From Planctomycetia bacterium (GTDB taxonomy: Bacteria; Planctomycetota; MHYJ01; WSZJ01): 39,300 bases of DNA. The DNA lies in the NCBI GenBank assembly GCA_020849035.1, contig JADLHC010000217.1, positions 1 to 39,300 of the forward strand, given 5' to 3'. The translations under genes were made by a program, and so were the position numbers. Under the pieces are notes generated by a model. That model ran no database searches. It had not been told where the DNA came from and worked only from the letters and a program-made list of their open reading frames with translations. Of the stretch, positions 32,343 through 39,300 are shown in pieces (within the stretch, counting starts at the first letter, position 1; each line of letters begins with the position of its first letter).

Positions 32343-33130
32343 ACCCCGACCCCGCCTCCGCCGCCCTCGCCCGCCTCGTCGCCGTCATGCGCTCGCTCCT
32401 CGGCGAGGGCGGTTGCCCCTGGGACCGCGCGCAGACCCCCGACACGCTCCGCGCATTCCTCCTCGAGGAGACCCACGAGGCGCTCGCGGCGCTCGACGCC
32501 CGCGACGCCCCGAATCTCAAGGAGGAACTCGGGGACCTCCTCTACCAGATCGTTTTCCTCTCCGAGCTCGCCGCCCGCCAGGGCGACTTCGACCTCGAAG
32601 GCGTCGTTACCGGCATCGCCGAAAAGCTCACCCGCCGCCACCCCTGGGTCTTCGGCAACGACAAGGTCGCGTCGCCGGAGGAAGCGCTGCGGAACTGGGA
32701 GCGCCTGAAATCGCTCGAGCGCGCCGAGAAGAAGAAGAGCGTCCTGGACGGCGTCCCCGAAACGCTGCCCGCGCTGGCGAAGGCGTTCCGCCTCTCCAGC
32801 AAGGCCGCCCGCGTCGGTTTCGAGTGGCCCGACGTTGCCGGCGTCCTGGCAAAGCTCGACGAGGAGGTCGCGGAGTTCAAGGAGGCCGCGAAGGGCGGCG
32901 ACGTGTCGCGCATAGAGGACGAGCTCGGCGACATCCTGTTCACCCTCGCCAACGTCGCCCGCCGGATGAACGTGGACCCCGAGGGCGCGCTGCGGCGCAC
33001 GAACGAGAAGTTCGTGAAGCGGTTCCGGTACGTCGAGGCGAGGCTGCGGGAGCGGGGAAAGCAGCCGGAGACGTCGACTCTGGAGGAGATGGACGCGCTG
33101 TGGAACGAAGCGAAGGGGCAGGCGCGGTAG
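32339..33130 (+). CDS. mazG: Nucleoside triphosphate pyrophosphohydrolase MazG
   Basis: Hydrolyses (d)NTPs to monophosphate and pyrophosphate, a housecleaning enzyme that also lowers ppGpp-linked signals in some bacteria. 263 residues, two tandem MazG domains as in E. coli MazG. The first has CPWDRAQT, EETHEALAAL and EELGDLLYQIVF. The second has EEVAEF and EDELGDILFTLANVARR, ending ALRRTNEKFVKRFRYVE. Acidic metal-binding EExxE/ExxD helices are intact in both. The GTG at 32339 overlaps the protease stop; ATG 32387 is possible but would cut the first helix. Coupling to a secreted protease is odd for this gene. Inverted repeat E follows directly. Confidence 0.93.
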   Translation: MNPDPASAALARLVAVMRSLLGEGGCPWDRAQTPDTLRAFLLEETHEALAALDARDAPNLKEELGDLLYQIVFLSELAARQGDFDLEGVVTGIAEKLTRRHPWVFGNDKVASPEEALRNWERLKSLERAEKKKSVLDGVPETLPALAKAFRLSSKAARVGFEWPDVAGVLAKLDEEVAEFKEAAKGGDVSRIEDELGDILFTLANVARRMNVDPEGALRRTNEKFVKRFRYVEARLRERGKQPETSTLEEMDALWNEAKGQAR

Positions 33131-33133
33131 GAG

Positions 33134-33277
33134 CCATACCCTTTTTCATCCGTTTCCATCCGCGACCCCGCCGTTCTTGTCCAGCTCGAATCCGTTCCGT
33201 CAGGACGGCGACGGAGGATCGGACGAACGGAAAAAAACGGCGGGGTCGCGGATGGAAACGCATGGAAGGGGATACGG
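33134..33277. repeat. Intergenic inverted repeat E between convergent genes
   Basis: Arms 33151-33175 and 33236-33260 are a perfect 25-base inverted repeat (from CGTTTCCATCCGCGACCCCG). Pairing extends imperfectly outward to about 33134 and 33277. Inside the 60-base loop a second stem pairs ATCCGTTCCGTC with GACGAACGGA. It occupies the whole 151-base gap between the mazG stop (33130) and the toroid-protein stop (33282), where it could terminate transcription from both sides. No A or T tract typical of a rho-independent terminator flanks it, apart from an AAAAAAA in the loop. Confidence 0.7.
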
Positions 33278-33281
33278 TCCC

Positions 33282-34286
33282 CTAACGGCAGTTCAGCAGC
33301 GCCTCCAGCGCCAGCGCCGTTGCGACCAGCGGGTCGTCCTCGCGCATCGTGGCGACCTCGTTCGCGAACGACCCGTCCCCGCGCTGGCGCTTCAGCAGTT
33401 CAGTGGCAAGGCGGTCCTTCCAGCATTCGGGGCCGCCGAGGTCGGCGCGGACGTCGGCGAGGGCGGCGAGGTAGTAGAAGTAGATGCCGGTTTCCCAGTG
33501 GCGGCCTTCGCCGACGAAGCCGGGGTTGCGGTCGCAGGAAGCGTGGGCGTCGAGCCATGCGAGGCCGCGGAGGATGCGGGGGTCGTCGGCGGGGAGGCCG
33601 AGGCGGCGGAGGGCGCGGAGGGCGTCGCAGGTCGCGCTTCCGTAGGGCCGCCCGGGGCCGGCCTTGTTGCCGTCCTCCGCGGGCGTGAAATAAAAACCTC
33701 CGTTGGGGGCCTGGCAGCGTTCCACGAAGGCGATCGCTGCGGGTGCCCCCGGGAAGGCGCCGAGCGCTTCCGCAGCCCAGGCGGTCCGGGAGATCTCGGC
33801 GACATGCGGGGAGTCGGCAAGCGCGGCGGAGCGGGCGCCGAAGGCGAATCCGCCGTGCTCGGCGTGGCCCGCGACGGAGACCTGGCAGGAGGCGAGGTAG
33901 CGGCGGGCGCCCGGGAGCGTCGAGTCCAGCTCCAGCGCGATCGCCGTCGCGTAGACGGGGTAGTCCGCCACGTCGCCCGCGTTGCCGAGCGAACCGTCGG
34001 CGCCCACGTTCGCGCGGATCCAGGCCACCGCACGCTCCACCTCCTCGCGGCGGCCCGCCATCCGCATCGCCCGCGCCACGAACGGCGTCATCGACTGGCC
34101 GCTCTTCAGGAAACCGTACGTCTCGCTCGTCCACCGCCCGTCGGGTCGCTGGCGGCCCGCGAGCCAGTCGGACGCGCGGCGGATGGCGGCCTCGAGTTCG
34201 GCGGTCTGGCGGACGGGGCGCGACGCCGGCGGCGGGGGTGCGGCGCAGGACGCCAGCAGGAGGACCATCGGAAGGGTGCGGATCAT
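33282..34286 (-). CDS. Predicted lipoprotein with prenyltransferase/squalene-cyclase-like alpha-toroid
   Basis: 334 residues. The N-terminus MIRTLPMVLLLASC ends in a lipobox (LASC), so it should be a lipid-anchored exported protein. The rest is an alpha/alpha-toroid of the prenyltransferase/squalene oxidase repeat type, with QW-like motifs RQRPDGRW, VGADGSLG, CQAPNGGFYF and RQRGDGSF spaced by paired helices. The catalytic DxDD of squalene cyclases is not seen, so cyclase activity is not supported and a binding or scaffold role is likelier. ATG 34286 starts the lipobox signal; upstream ATG 34364 would bury it. It begins 20 bases after the stop of a related toroid gene and is the last gene of that set, facing inverted repeat E. 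Confidence 0.75.
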   Translation of the reverse strand: MIRTLPMVLLLASCAAPPPPASRPVRQTAELEAAIRRASDWLAGRQRPDGRWTSETYGFLKSGQSMTPFVARAMRMAGRREEVERAVAWIRANVGADGSLGNAGDVADYPVYATAIALELDSTLPGARRYLASCQVSVAGHAEHGGFAFGARSAALADSPHVAEISRTAWAAEALGAFPGAPAAIAFVERCQAPNGGFYFTPAEDGNKAGPGRPYGSATCDALRALRRLGLPADDPRILRGLAWLDAHASCDRNPGFVGEGRHWETGIYFYYLAALADVRADLGGPECWKDRLATELLKRQRGDGSFANEVATMREDDPLVATALALEALLNCR

Positions 34287-34306
34287 GGGGTCGGCGTCGT
34301 CCCTCC

Positions 34307-35401
34307 CTAGAGCTGGATCATCGGCAGCAGCCTCAGCGGCGTCTCCAGCGTCGTGACCGCGCACGCCGTGCAGAACGTCCTCGCCGAAATGCAGTGGTGC
34401 CCCGTCCAGGAACCGTCCTCATTCTGGCATTCGACGAGAACTTTCTGCAGCTTCGCGAACGTCGCGCGCCAGGGCTTCCCCTCGTCGTGGATCATGGCGT
34501 GGGCGGCCAGGACGCCGCCGAAGAAGTCCTCGCCGCTGACTTCGTCGCCGTAGTCGCGCCCGAACTCGAGCTTGCCGAGGATGCCCGCGGCGGTGCGCCC
34601 CTCGGGGGTCTTCTCGCGGCCGAGGCCGAAGAGGACGCGGAGGGCGCCGGCGGTGCCGGTGAAGCGCGGGCGGTCGCCGTGGAGGGGGTCGACGACGACC
34701 TTGCGGGCGGTGTCGATGCGGGACTCGACGTACTTGACGACCTTTGCGAGGGAGGCGTCCTTGACGGCGACGCCGGCGTTGTGGGCGGCGCGGAGGGCGA
34801 CGTAGACGATGGCGGTGGTGGTGAGGGGTTCGACGCCGTCGTTCCAGGAGCCGTCCTGGAGCTGCCAGCCCTCGATGCGGCGGACGAGGCGGCGGAGGGC
34901 GCCGGCGGTGGCTTCGTCGCGGGAGGTCTCAGGGACCATGCCGTGGGCTTCGGCGAGGAAGGCGCAGGCGAGGTAGTCGCCGATGTGTTCGCCGAGGTAG
35001 GTCTCGATGGAGGAGGGGGCGCCGCGCATGCGGCTGCCGGATGCGAGGGCGCGGCGGGCGGTCCAGCGGACGGCGCGGGTGACGGCGGCGCGGTGGGGGC
35101 CGTCGCGCCCGGTCTCGCCGGAGCCCAGGAGCGCGAGGCCGGCGATCGCGGTGCAGGCGACCTCGGCCTCGCAGCGGACGTCCTCACCCCAGGAGCCGTC
35201 CTCGTTCTGGGCCTTGAGGAGCCAGGCGATGCCGGCGGCGGCCGACTTCCTGCCGTCGGCGGACAGCTCCGGCTCGGGGCGGTCGCCGTCGGGGGCGACG
35301 GAAGCGGCGGGGCCCGCGGGGGGAAACTCGACGGACGGAGCCTGCGCCCAGGCCACGGGGGAGGCTGCGATCAGCAGGACGATGGCGCGCATGGCGGGCA
35401 T
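34307..35401 (-). CDS. Secreted alpha-toroid protein with QW motifs
   Basis: 364 residues with a Sec signal peptide (MRAIVLLIAASPVAWA, cleaved before QAPS) and a Pro-rich stretch to about 45. Then comes an alpha/alpha-toroid with repeats of form QnxDGSW: QNEDGSWGED, LQDGSWNDG, QNEDGSWTGHH. It has several cysteines (CEAEVACTA, ECQ, HHCISARTFCTACA), the last group resembling a metal or disulfide site. Squalene-cyclase catalytic acids are not evident. It is a paralogue-like partner of the lipoprotein that follows 20 bases later. The ATG at 35401 has GGGAGGG about 7 bases upstream; an ATG three codons in is also possible. Function unknown; probably periplasmic. Confidence 0.75.
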   Translation of the reverse strand: MPAMRAIVLLIAASPVAWAQAPSVEFPPAGPAASVAPDGDRPEPELSADGRKSAAAGIAWLLKAQNEDGSWGEDVRCEAEVACTAIAGLALLGSGETGRDGPHRAAVTRAVRWTARRALASGSRMRGAPSSIETYLGEHIGDYLACAFLAEAHGMVPETSRDEATAGALRRLVRRIEGWQLQDGSWNDGVEPLTTTAIVYVALRAAHNAGVAVKDASLAKVVKYVESRIDTARKVVVDPLHGDRPRFTGTAGALRVLFGLGREKTPEGRTAAGILGKLEFGRDYGDEVSGEDFFGGVLAAHAMIHDEGKPWRATFAKLQKVLVECQNEDGSWTGHHCISARTFCTACAVTTLETPLRLLPMIQL

Positions 35402-35461
35402 CCTTAATCCCTCCCATGCATTTAACGCATTTGATGTGCGGTTTGTTCACTCGCGCCGCAC

Positions 35462-35492
35462 GCGGCCGGCGGCGACCGCACACGCCGGCCGC
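35462..35492 (-). terminator. GC-rich hairpin in the gap behind the secretin-N-like gene
   Basis: GCGGCCGGCG (35462-35471) and CGCCGGCCGC (35483-35492) form a perfect 10-base stem with an 11-base loop in the 105-base gap between the stop at 35507 and the toroid gene at 35401. No T-run follows. The remaining gap (35402-35461) contains an AT-richer stretch with GCATTT twice and TTAAAT on the minus strand, a possible promoter for the toroid genes. Confidence 0.4.
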
Positions 35493-35506
35493 CGCCCGCC
35501 CCCCCG

Positions 35507-37858
35507 TCACTCCGCGATCCGCAACGTCCACACCAGCACCCGCCTCCGCTCGCCCCCCTCACCCTTCAGGCCCCCCAGCGAGAACATCCGCGTCTCCCCG
35601 CTCTTCACCGCCACCGTCGTCGTCAGCGACGCCCGGCTCGACGCCGGAAGCTGCACGACCCCGCTTCCCAGGTCCAGCGCAGCGAACTTCTCCGGCAGAT
35701 CCCGGCACGCCGCCCTCAGCTCCACCACCAGGCTCGCGCTGCCGCCGGACACGATCGTCGGGCGCAGCTCGAGGAAATGGCCGCCGACCATCCGGCCGTA
35801 GACCGGGTCCGGGTAGGACTTGCCCGCCTCGTAGGACTGCACGAACTCGCGGGTCGCCATCTGCTGGGCGTGGAAGCGCTGGGCGTTCATGCCGAGCAGG
35901 GACCACGCCGCGTCGACGCGAGCCTTGCCGTCGGCAAGGGCGCGCTCCAGCGCCGCCCGCGACTTCTCGGGAAGCGGCCCGTCGGCGCCCGACTCGAGCG
36001 CGTCGTGCACCGCCGCGTCCACCTCGATGACCCTCGCGTCGATCTGCACCTGCCGGCGCGTCGCTTCCCGCAGGCTCTTCAGGAATCCCGCCAGCGCCTT
36101 GTGCACCTCGGGCGTCTGCCGGACGATCAGCGCCCCCCGGAAGGACTCGATCATGGCGCCGTTTTCCCAGGTGTCCACGCCGATCGTGCCCTGGATCAGG
36201 TCCAGCAGCGCGTCCTCTTCCATCACGGCCTCGCTCTCCTCGGTAGGGATTTCGAGACCGAGGTGTTCCCAGTCCTCCGCGGCGGCGAGAGGGCCGCCGG
36301 TCCAGCTGGTCGGGCCCCAGAGGATGTCGCGCACGTCGTAGAGTTCGACGCGGTGGTGGAGGACCTGGTCGCGCCGCGTGAAGACGACGGCCTCGTCGCG
36401 GAGGCCGTAGCCGAGGTCCCACATGCCCGCGAGGAGCATGAGGGCGGTGCGGATCTCGATGTCCTTGAGCTTGAGGCTGACCTTGTATTCGCCGACGCCC
36501 TCATCGCGGTTCACCTGGGGGTCGACCATGACATTCATGGCGCCGACTTCGCGGAGGTACTCGAGGACCTCGGAGAAGGGGGTTTCGCTGAAGTCCATGC
36601 TGATCCTGCGGGAGAGGAACTGTTCGTAACTGCGGGCGGCGGACTGGTCGACGGCGGACTCGGGCTCGATGGCGGTGGAGGTGGAGAGGGCGGGGGAGGA
36701 CGAGGAGACGCGGAGCACGAGGGCGCGGACGCGGTCCTCGGAGGCGCCGAGGACGAAGAGGGCGGCGCCGCCGTTGGCGACCTGGAAGCTGGTGCGGAGG
36801 GTGCGGGAGGAGGAGCGGCCGCACTCGATGCGGCCCTTCGGAAGGATGACCTGTTCGGGATTCGAGGCGGGGTCGGCGAGGACCGCGTCGAGGTTGACGA
36901 AGAAGCGGTCGCGACCGACGACGAGGATGGGGCTGACCTCGATGACGGTGGGGCGCGTGGCGGGGGCGGTCTCGATGGCGCCGGCTGCGGCCTCGTCCTG
37001 GGAGCGTGCGCCGTGGGCGGACGTTTCGTCGCGGTCGAGGCGGACGTGCGTGCGCTGTCCGTTCATGCAGGTGAAGTGCGCGGACTGGAGCACGCGGTCG
37101 CGGTCGCCGGCGCGGACGAGGAGGGCCGCCGCTTCGTCGGGCGTGAGCACGGCCTTCCCCGGGGCGAGGGACCCGAGGGCCGGGACGCCGGGCAGGGCGC
37201 CTGCGGGGAGGTCGACGATCCGGGCGTCGAAGGAGACGGTGAAGTGGGCGAGGACGCGGAGGGCGTCGAGGAGGTGCTCGATCTGGTCGAGGACCTCGGG
37301 CTCGGCCTGGACGACGAGAGTCGTGCCCGTGGTCGACATCGCGCGGCCGGAGGAGTCCCAGGAGCCGGGCTCGACGATCTCACTGACGATGTTGCGCAGG
37401 TCGTACGCCGTGAGCTCGGTGTCCTCCGACTCGCCGTTGGCGGGGAAGTCGCGCGGCTGCGAGAGGATGTCGGCGACGTCGAAGAGGCGGAGATTGGGGC
37501 GTCCCGCGGCTCCCTCGGGAGTCGTGATGAGCACCACGCCGTCGCGGATCGTGTAGGCGAGGTTGCGGGCGCGCACGAGCCACCGCAGGGCGTTTGCCGC
37601 GCGGATGCGCGAGAGGCGCAGCCCCATCGGCGTCTCGTCCGACAGGGCATCCGCCGCCTGCTGGTCGATCACGATGTTGAGCTCCGTGGCCGCGCGGACC
37701 TTCTCCACGGCCTTGATGAAGTCGCCGTCCTGCGCGTCGAGGTCGAGGCGGACGTCCTCGAGCCGCGCGCGCACGGCGCGGTCGGCGTCCGCCGGCGCCT
37801 GGGCGGCGGCGGGAAGGGCTGAGGCGAGGGCGAGCACGGCGAGGGCGATGCGGCGCAT
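35507..37858 (-). CDS. Secreted secretin-N-terminal-like protein with duplicated module
   Basis: 783 residues from ATG 37858, which has GGAGG 5 bases upstream; a GTG at 37891 overlapping the HEAT gene stop is less likely. Signal peptide MRRIALAVLALASALPAAAQ. Two copies of a roughly 180-residue module are visible, near 45-225 and 420-610. Each begins with a secretin/TonB short N-terminal-like domain (ATELNIVIDQQ / GAMNVMVDPQ; NLAYTIRDGVVLITTPE / LGYGLRDEAVVFTRRD). Each continues with LFDVADIL / LYDVRDIL and a segment ending in LVVQAEPEVLDQIEHLL / LIVRQTPEVHKALAGFL. The C-terminal VKSGETRMFSLGGLKG echoes the secretin pore-domain edge, but a full pore domain is not recognised. Likely periplasmic. 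Confidence 0.75.
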   Translation of the reverse strand: MRRIALAVLALASALPAAAQAPADADRAVRARLEDVRLDLDAQDGDFIKAVEKVRAATELNIVIDQQAADALSDETPMGLRLSRIRAANALRWLVRARNLAYTIRDGVVLITTPEGAAGRPNLRLFDVADILSQPRDFPANGESEDTELTAYDLRNIVSEIVEPGSWDSSGRAMSTTGTTLVVQAEPEVLDQIEHLLDALRVLAHFTVSFDARIVDLPAGALPGVPALGSLAPGKAVLTPDEAAALLVRAGDRDRVLQSAHFTCMNGQRTHVRLDRDETSAHGARSQDEAAAGAIETAPATRPTVIEVSPILVVGRDRFFVNLDAVLADPASNPEQVILPKGRIECGRSSSRTLRTSFQVANGGAALFVLGASEDRVRALVLRVSSSSPALSTSTAIEPESAVDQSAARSYEQFLSRRISMDFSETPFSEVLEYLREVGAMNVMVDPQVNRDEGVGEYKVSLKLKDIEIRTALMLLAGMWDLGYGLRDEAVVFTRRDQVLHHRVELYDVRDILWGPTSWTGGPLAAAEDWEHLGLEIPTEESEAVMEEDALLDLIQGTIGVDTWENGAMIESFRGALIVRQTPEVHKALAGFLKSLREATRRQVQIDARVIEVDAAVHDALESGADGPLPEKSRAALERALADGKARVDAAWSLLGMNAQRFHAQQMATREFVQSYEAGKSYPDPVYGRMVGGHFLELRPTIVSGGSASLVVELRAACRDLPEKFAALDLGSGVVQLPASSRASLTTTVAVKSGETRMFSLGGLKGEGGERRRVLVWTLRIAE

Positions 37859-37883
37859 GGCGGCCTCCGGGAATCGGGTCGGA

Positions 37884-39299
37884 TCAGTCACGGCGATGCG
37901 TGTTCCACCAGCGGGACCACTGCTCGGGCTTCTCCCCGGCGTCGAAACCGGCCAGGGAGACCAGCGCGTCGCGAACGCGCGCTCCCTCGCCGGACGCCGA
38001 GACGTACGGGATCAGGTAGGGGATCGCGCGCCCCGCCCCCGCGCGGGCGAGCGCTTCCGCCGCCCCCGTGCGCACCGACGCGTCGCGCAGGAGCGGGACG
38101 ATCTGGTTCCAGAGGGCGTCGTCGCCGGAGGTCACGGCGAGAAGCGCCCCCTGCCGCAGCCGCGGAGACCGCAGCCCGCGCTCCAGCTCGCGCCGGCGGG
38201 CCGATTCCGGAAGCGCCTCGAGCGCGGCCAGCGCCTCGGGGTCCGCCGCTTCCAGCAGAATCCGGACGGGGCGGAGGTCGCCCTGGGCGAGGAGGGCGCG
38301 GGCGGCGCCGGGGCGGACCTCGGGGCCGTCGAGGGCGACGACGAGGAGGTCGCGGGCGGCGGGCTCGGAGGCGCGGGCGGCGAGGAAATCGACGAGCGCG
38401 GGGCGGGCGGCGGGGTCGCGGAGGGCGGCCTCGAGGCCCGGGCGCAGGAGGCGCACGGGGACGCCGGCAACCGCTTCGGCCGCCTCCGGCGACAGGTCGG
38501 GGCTGGCGAGGGCGAGGGCGAGGAAGCGCGCGTGACCGGGATCTGCGGGGTTGGCGGCGGCGCATCCGATCGCGGCGTCGCGGAGGGCGGGGTCCTCCGC
38601 GCAGCGCTGCACGAGCGCGCCGCGGACGGCGTCGCCGTCGGTCGTCAGCAGGAGGGCGGTCGCGGCGGCGCGCCGGGCGGGATCGTCGAGGGCTGCGAGG
38701 AGGGCGGGAAGGGCGGCGGAGGCGGGGAACGAGCGGCAGGGAGCGGCGGCATCGGCGTTGCCCGCCGCGACGGCGGCGAGGAGCAGTTCGAAGGTCTTCG
38801 CGGTGCGTGCCCCGGCGAGGATCTCGCCGGCCTCGCGGCGGAGGCCGGGGTCGGCCAGCGCGGGGATCACGTCGCGGGCGAGGTCGAGGTCGCCGCAGGC
38901 GCGGAGGGCGCGGAATGCCGCGGGGCGCGTGACCCGCACGGCGAGCGCGCGGCGAAGGGCGGCGCGGCAGCGGCGCGAGCCCGCGGTCCCGAGGCGCTCG
39001 ATCGCGTCGACGGCCGCGACGGGGTCGGCGCCGACGGCGGCGCGGATGAGACGGTCCTCCTGGGCCACCGTGAGCGGGAGCGCGGGGTCCGGAAGCGGCT
39101 CGACGGCGGCCGTGGTGGCGGTCTGCGTCGGCTCGACAGGGCCGGGGTCGGGCACGACCTGCGGGACCGACGGCCGCGTCGCGTACCGGAGCCCGATCGC
39201 GATCGCGAGGAGCGCGGCCGCCGCGGCGGCGATCCGCCACCCGCCGCGCCTGGCGGCCGGCGGCGTCCCGCGGCCCGTGCCCGGAAGCGGCGGCGACTC
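37884..39299 (-). CDS. Membrane-anchored HEAT-repeat protein, 5' end beyond window
   Basis: The frame is open from 39299 to the stop at 37884 (471 codons visible). No convincing start codon lies upstream of a GTG at 39155. The translation upstream of that GTG contains a clean membrane helix (WRIAAAAAALLAIAIGLRY) preceded by a Pro/Gly/Arg-rich segment, so the gene almost certainly begins outside the window. After a Pro-rich linker come about ten Ala/Leu-rich helical pairs of HEAT/armadillo type (RRALAVRV, DVIPALADPGLR, LLRPGLEAALRDP, QIVPLLRDASVRTGAAEALARAGA) to the end EQWSRWWNTHRRD. Probably a single-pass membrane protein with a protein-binding solenoid. It starts a same-strand set with the secretin-N-like and two toroid genes. 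Confidence 0.75.
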   Translation of the reverse strand, partial: ESPPLPGTGRGTPPAARRGGWRIAAAAAALLAIAIGLRYATRPSVPQVVPDPGPVEPTQTATTAAVEPLPDPALPLTVAQEDRLIRAAVGADPVAAVDAIERLGTAGSRRCRAALRRALAVRVTRPAAFRALRACGDLDLARDVIPALADPGLRREAGEILAGARTAKTFELLLAAVAAGNADAAAPCRSFPASAALPALLAALDDPARRAAATALLLTTDGDAVRGALVQRCAEDPALRDAAIGCAAANPADPGHARFLALALASPDLSPEAAEAVAGVPVRLLRPGLEAALRDPAARPALVDFLAARASEPAARDLLVVALDGPEVRPGAARALLAQGDLRPVRILLEAADPEALAALEALPESARRRELERGLRSPRLRQGALLAVTSGDDALWNQIVPLLRDASVRTGAAEALARAGAGRAIPYLIPYVSASGEGARVRDALVSLAGFDAGEKPEQWSRWWNTHRRD

Positions 39300-39300
39300 G

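Noticed and set aside
30221-33130. Single 969-residue frame covering the protease gene and mazG
   Set aside because: Only the mazG part is meaningful. The upstream part is the Arg/Gly-rich shadow of the protease in another frame.
37859-37891. GTG start at 37891 for the secretin-N-like protein
   Set aside because: The ATG at 37858 has a well-placed GGAGG and begins directly with the signal peptide; the extension would put charged residues before it.
1-39300. tRNA, rRNA, transposase, integrase or phage genes
   Set aside because: None found on reading both strands. The mobile-looking signal is limited to the intergenic inverted repeats, which carry no gene.

Overview
The window is very GC-rich, gene-dense bacterial chromosome with about 29 protein-coding genes and no tRNA, rRNA, CRISPR array, transposase or phage gene that I can see. 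The gene mix suggests a high-GC planctomycete or a close relative: Ser/Thr kinases (one with tandem ATPase/TPR modules), a DUF2950-like pseudopilin-type protein, secreted QW-motif toroid proteins, a secretin-N-terminal-like protein, a HEAT-repeat protein and a C25 protease. This is an inference from content; no marker gene is present.

Layout. 1-169: start of a small secreted protein, running off the left edge. 381-4735 (+): PduO-type cobalamin adenosyltransferase, FAD-dependent amine/amino-acid oxidoreductase, MFS transporter, membrane M28 peptidase. 4732-7351 (-): cupin protein with an unknown C-terminal domain, then the coupled set lipB > cbiX-like > pseudopilin-like. 7516-22226 (-): one long same-strand array. 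In transcription order it holds lipoyl synthase, E1alpha, E1beta, E2, a second E1alpha, a membrane C39-like peptidase, a 2,181-residue kinase/ATPase/TPR protein and dihydrolipoamide dehydrogenase. With lipB this is a complete lipoate-dependent 2-oxoacid dehydrogenase set plus its cofactor synthesis. 22332-26625 (-): a 2-oxoacid:ferredoxin oxidoreductase made of beta, alpha and an unusual gamma/GltD-like/ferredoxin fusion. The cell can therefore oxidise 2-oxoacids by an NAD-linked and a ferredoxin-linked route encoded side by side.

26868-33130: NrnA-like DHH phosphoesterase (+), an unrecognised protein and a Ser/Thr kinase (-), then a secreted C25 protease overlapping mazG (+). 33282-39300 (-): a HEAT-repeat membrane protein (cut by the right edge), a secreted secretin-N-terminal-like protein with an internal duplication, and two secreted alpha/alpha-toroid proteins, one a predicted lipoprotein. 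These look like an envelope or periplasmic set of unknown function.

Three signals go beyond the genes. First, five long imperfect inverted repeats, in at least four sequence families, fill gaps directly behind stop codons; one forms the C-terminus of a peptidase. Second, genes that begin transcripts and lack a Shine-Dalgarno repeatedly carry TAnnnT 6-9 bases before the start codon, which predicts leaderless mRNAs. Third, synonymous codon choice switches abruptly between C-ending and G-ending runs inside single genes.
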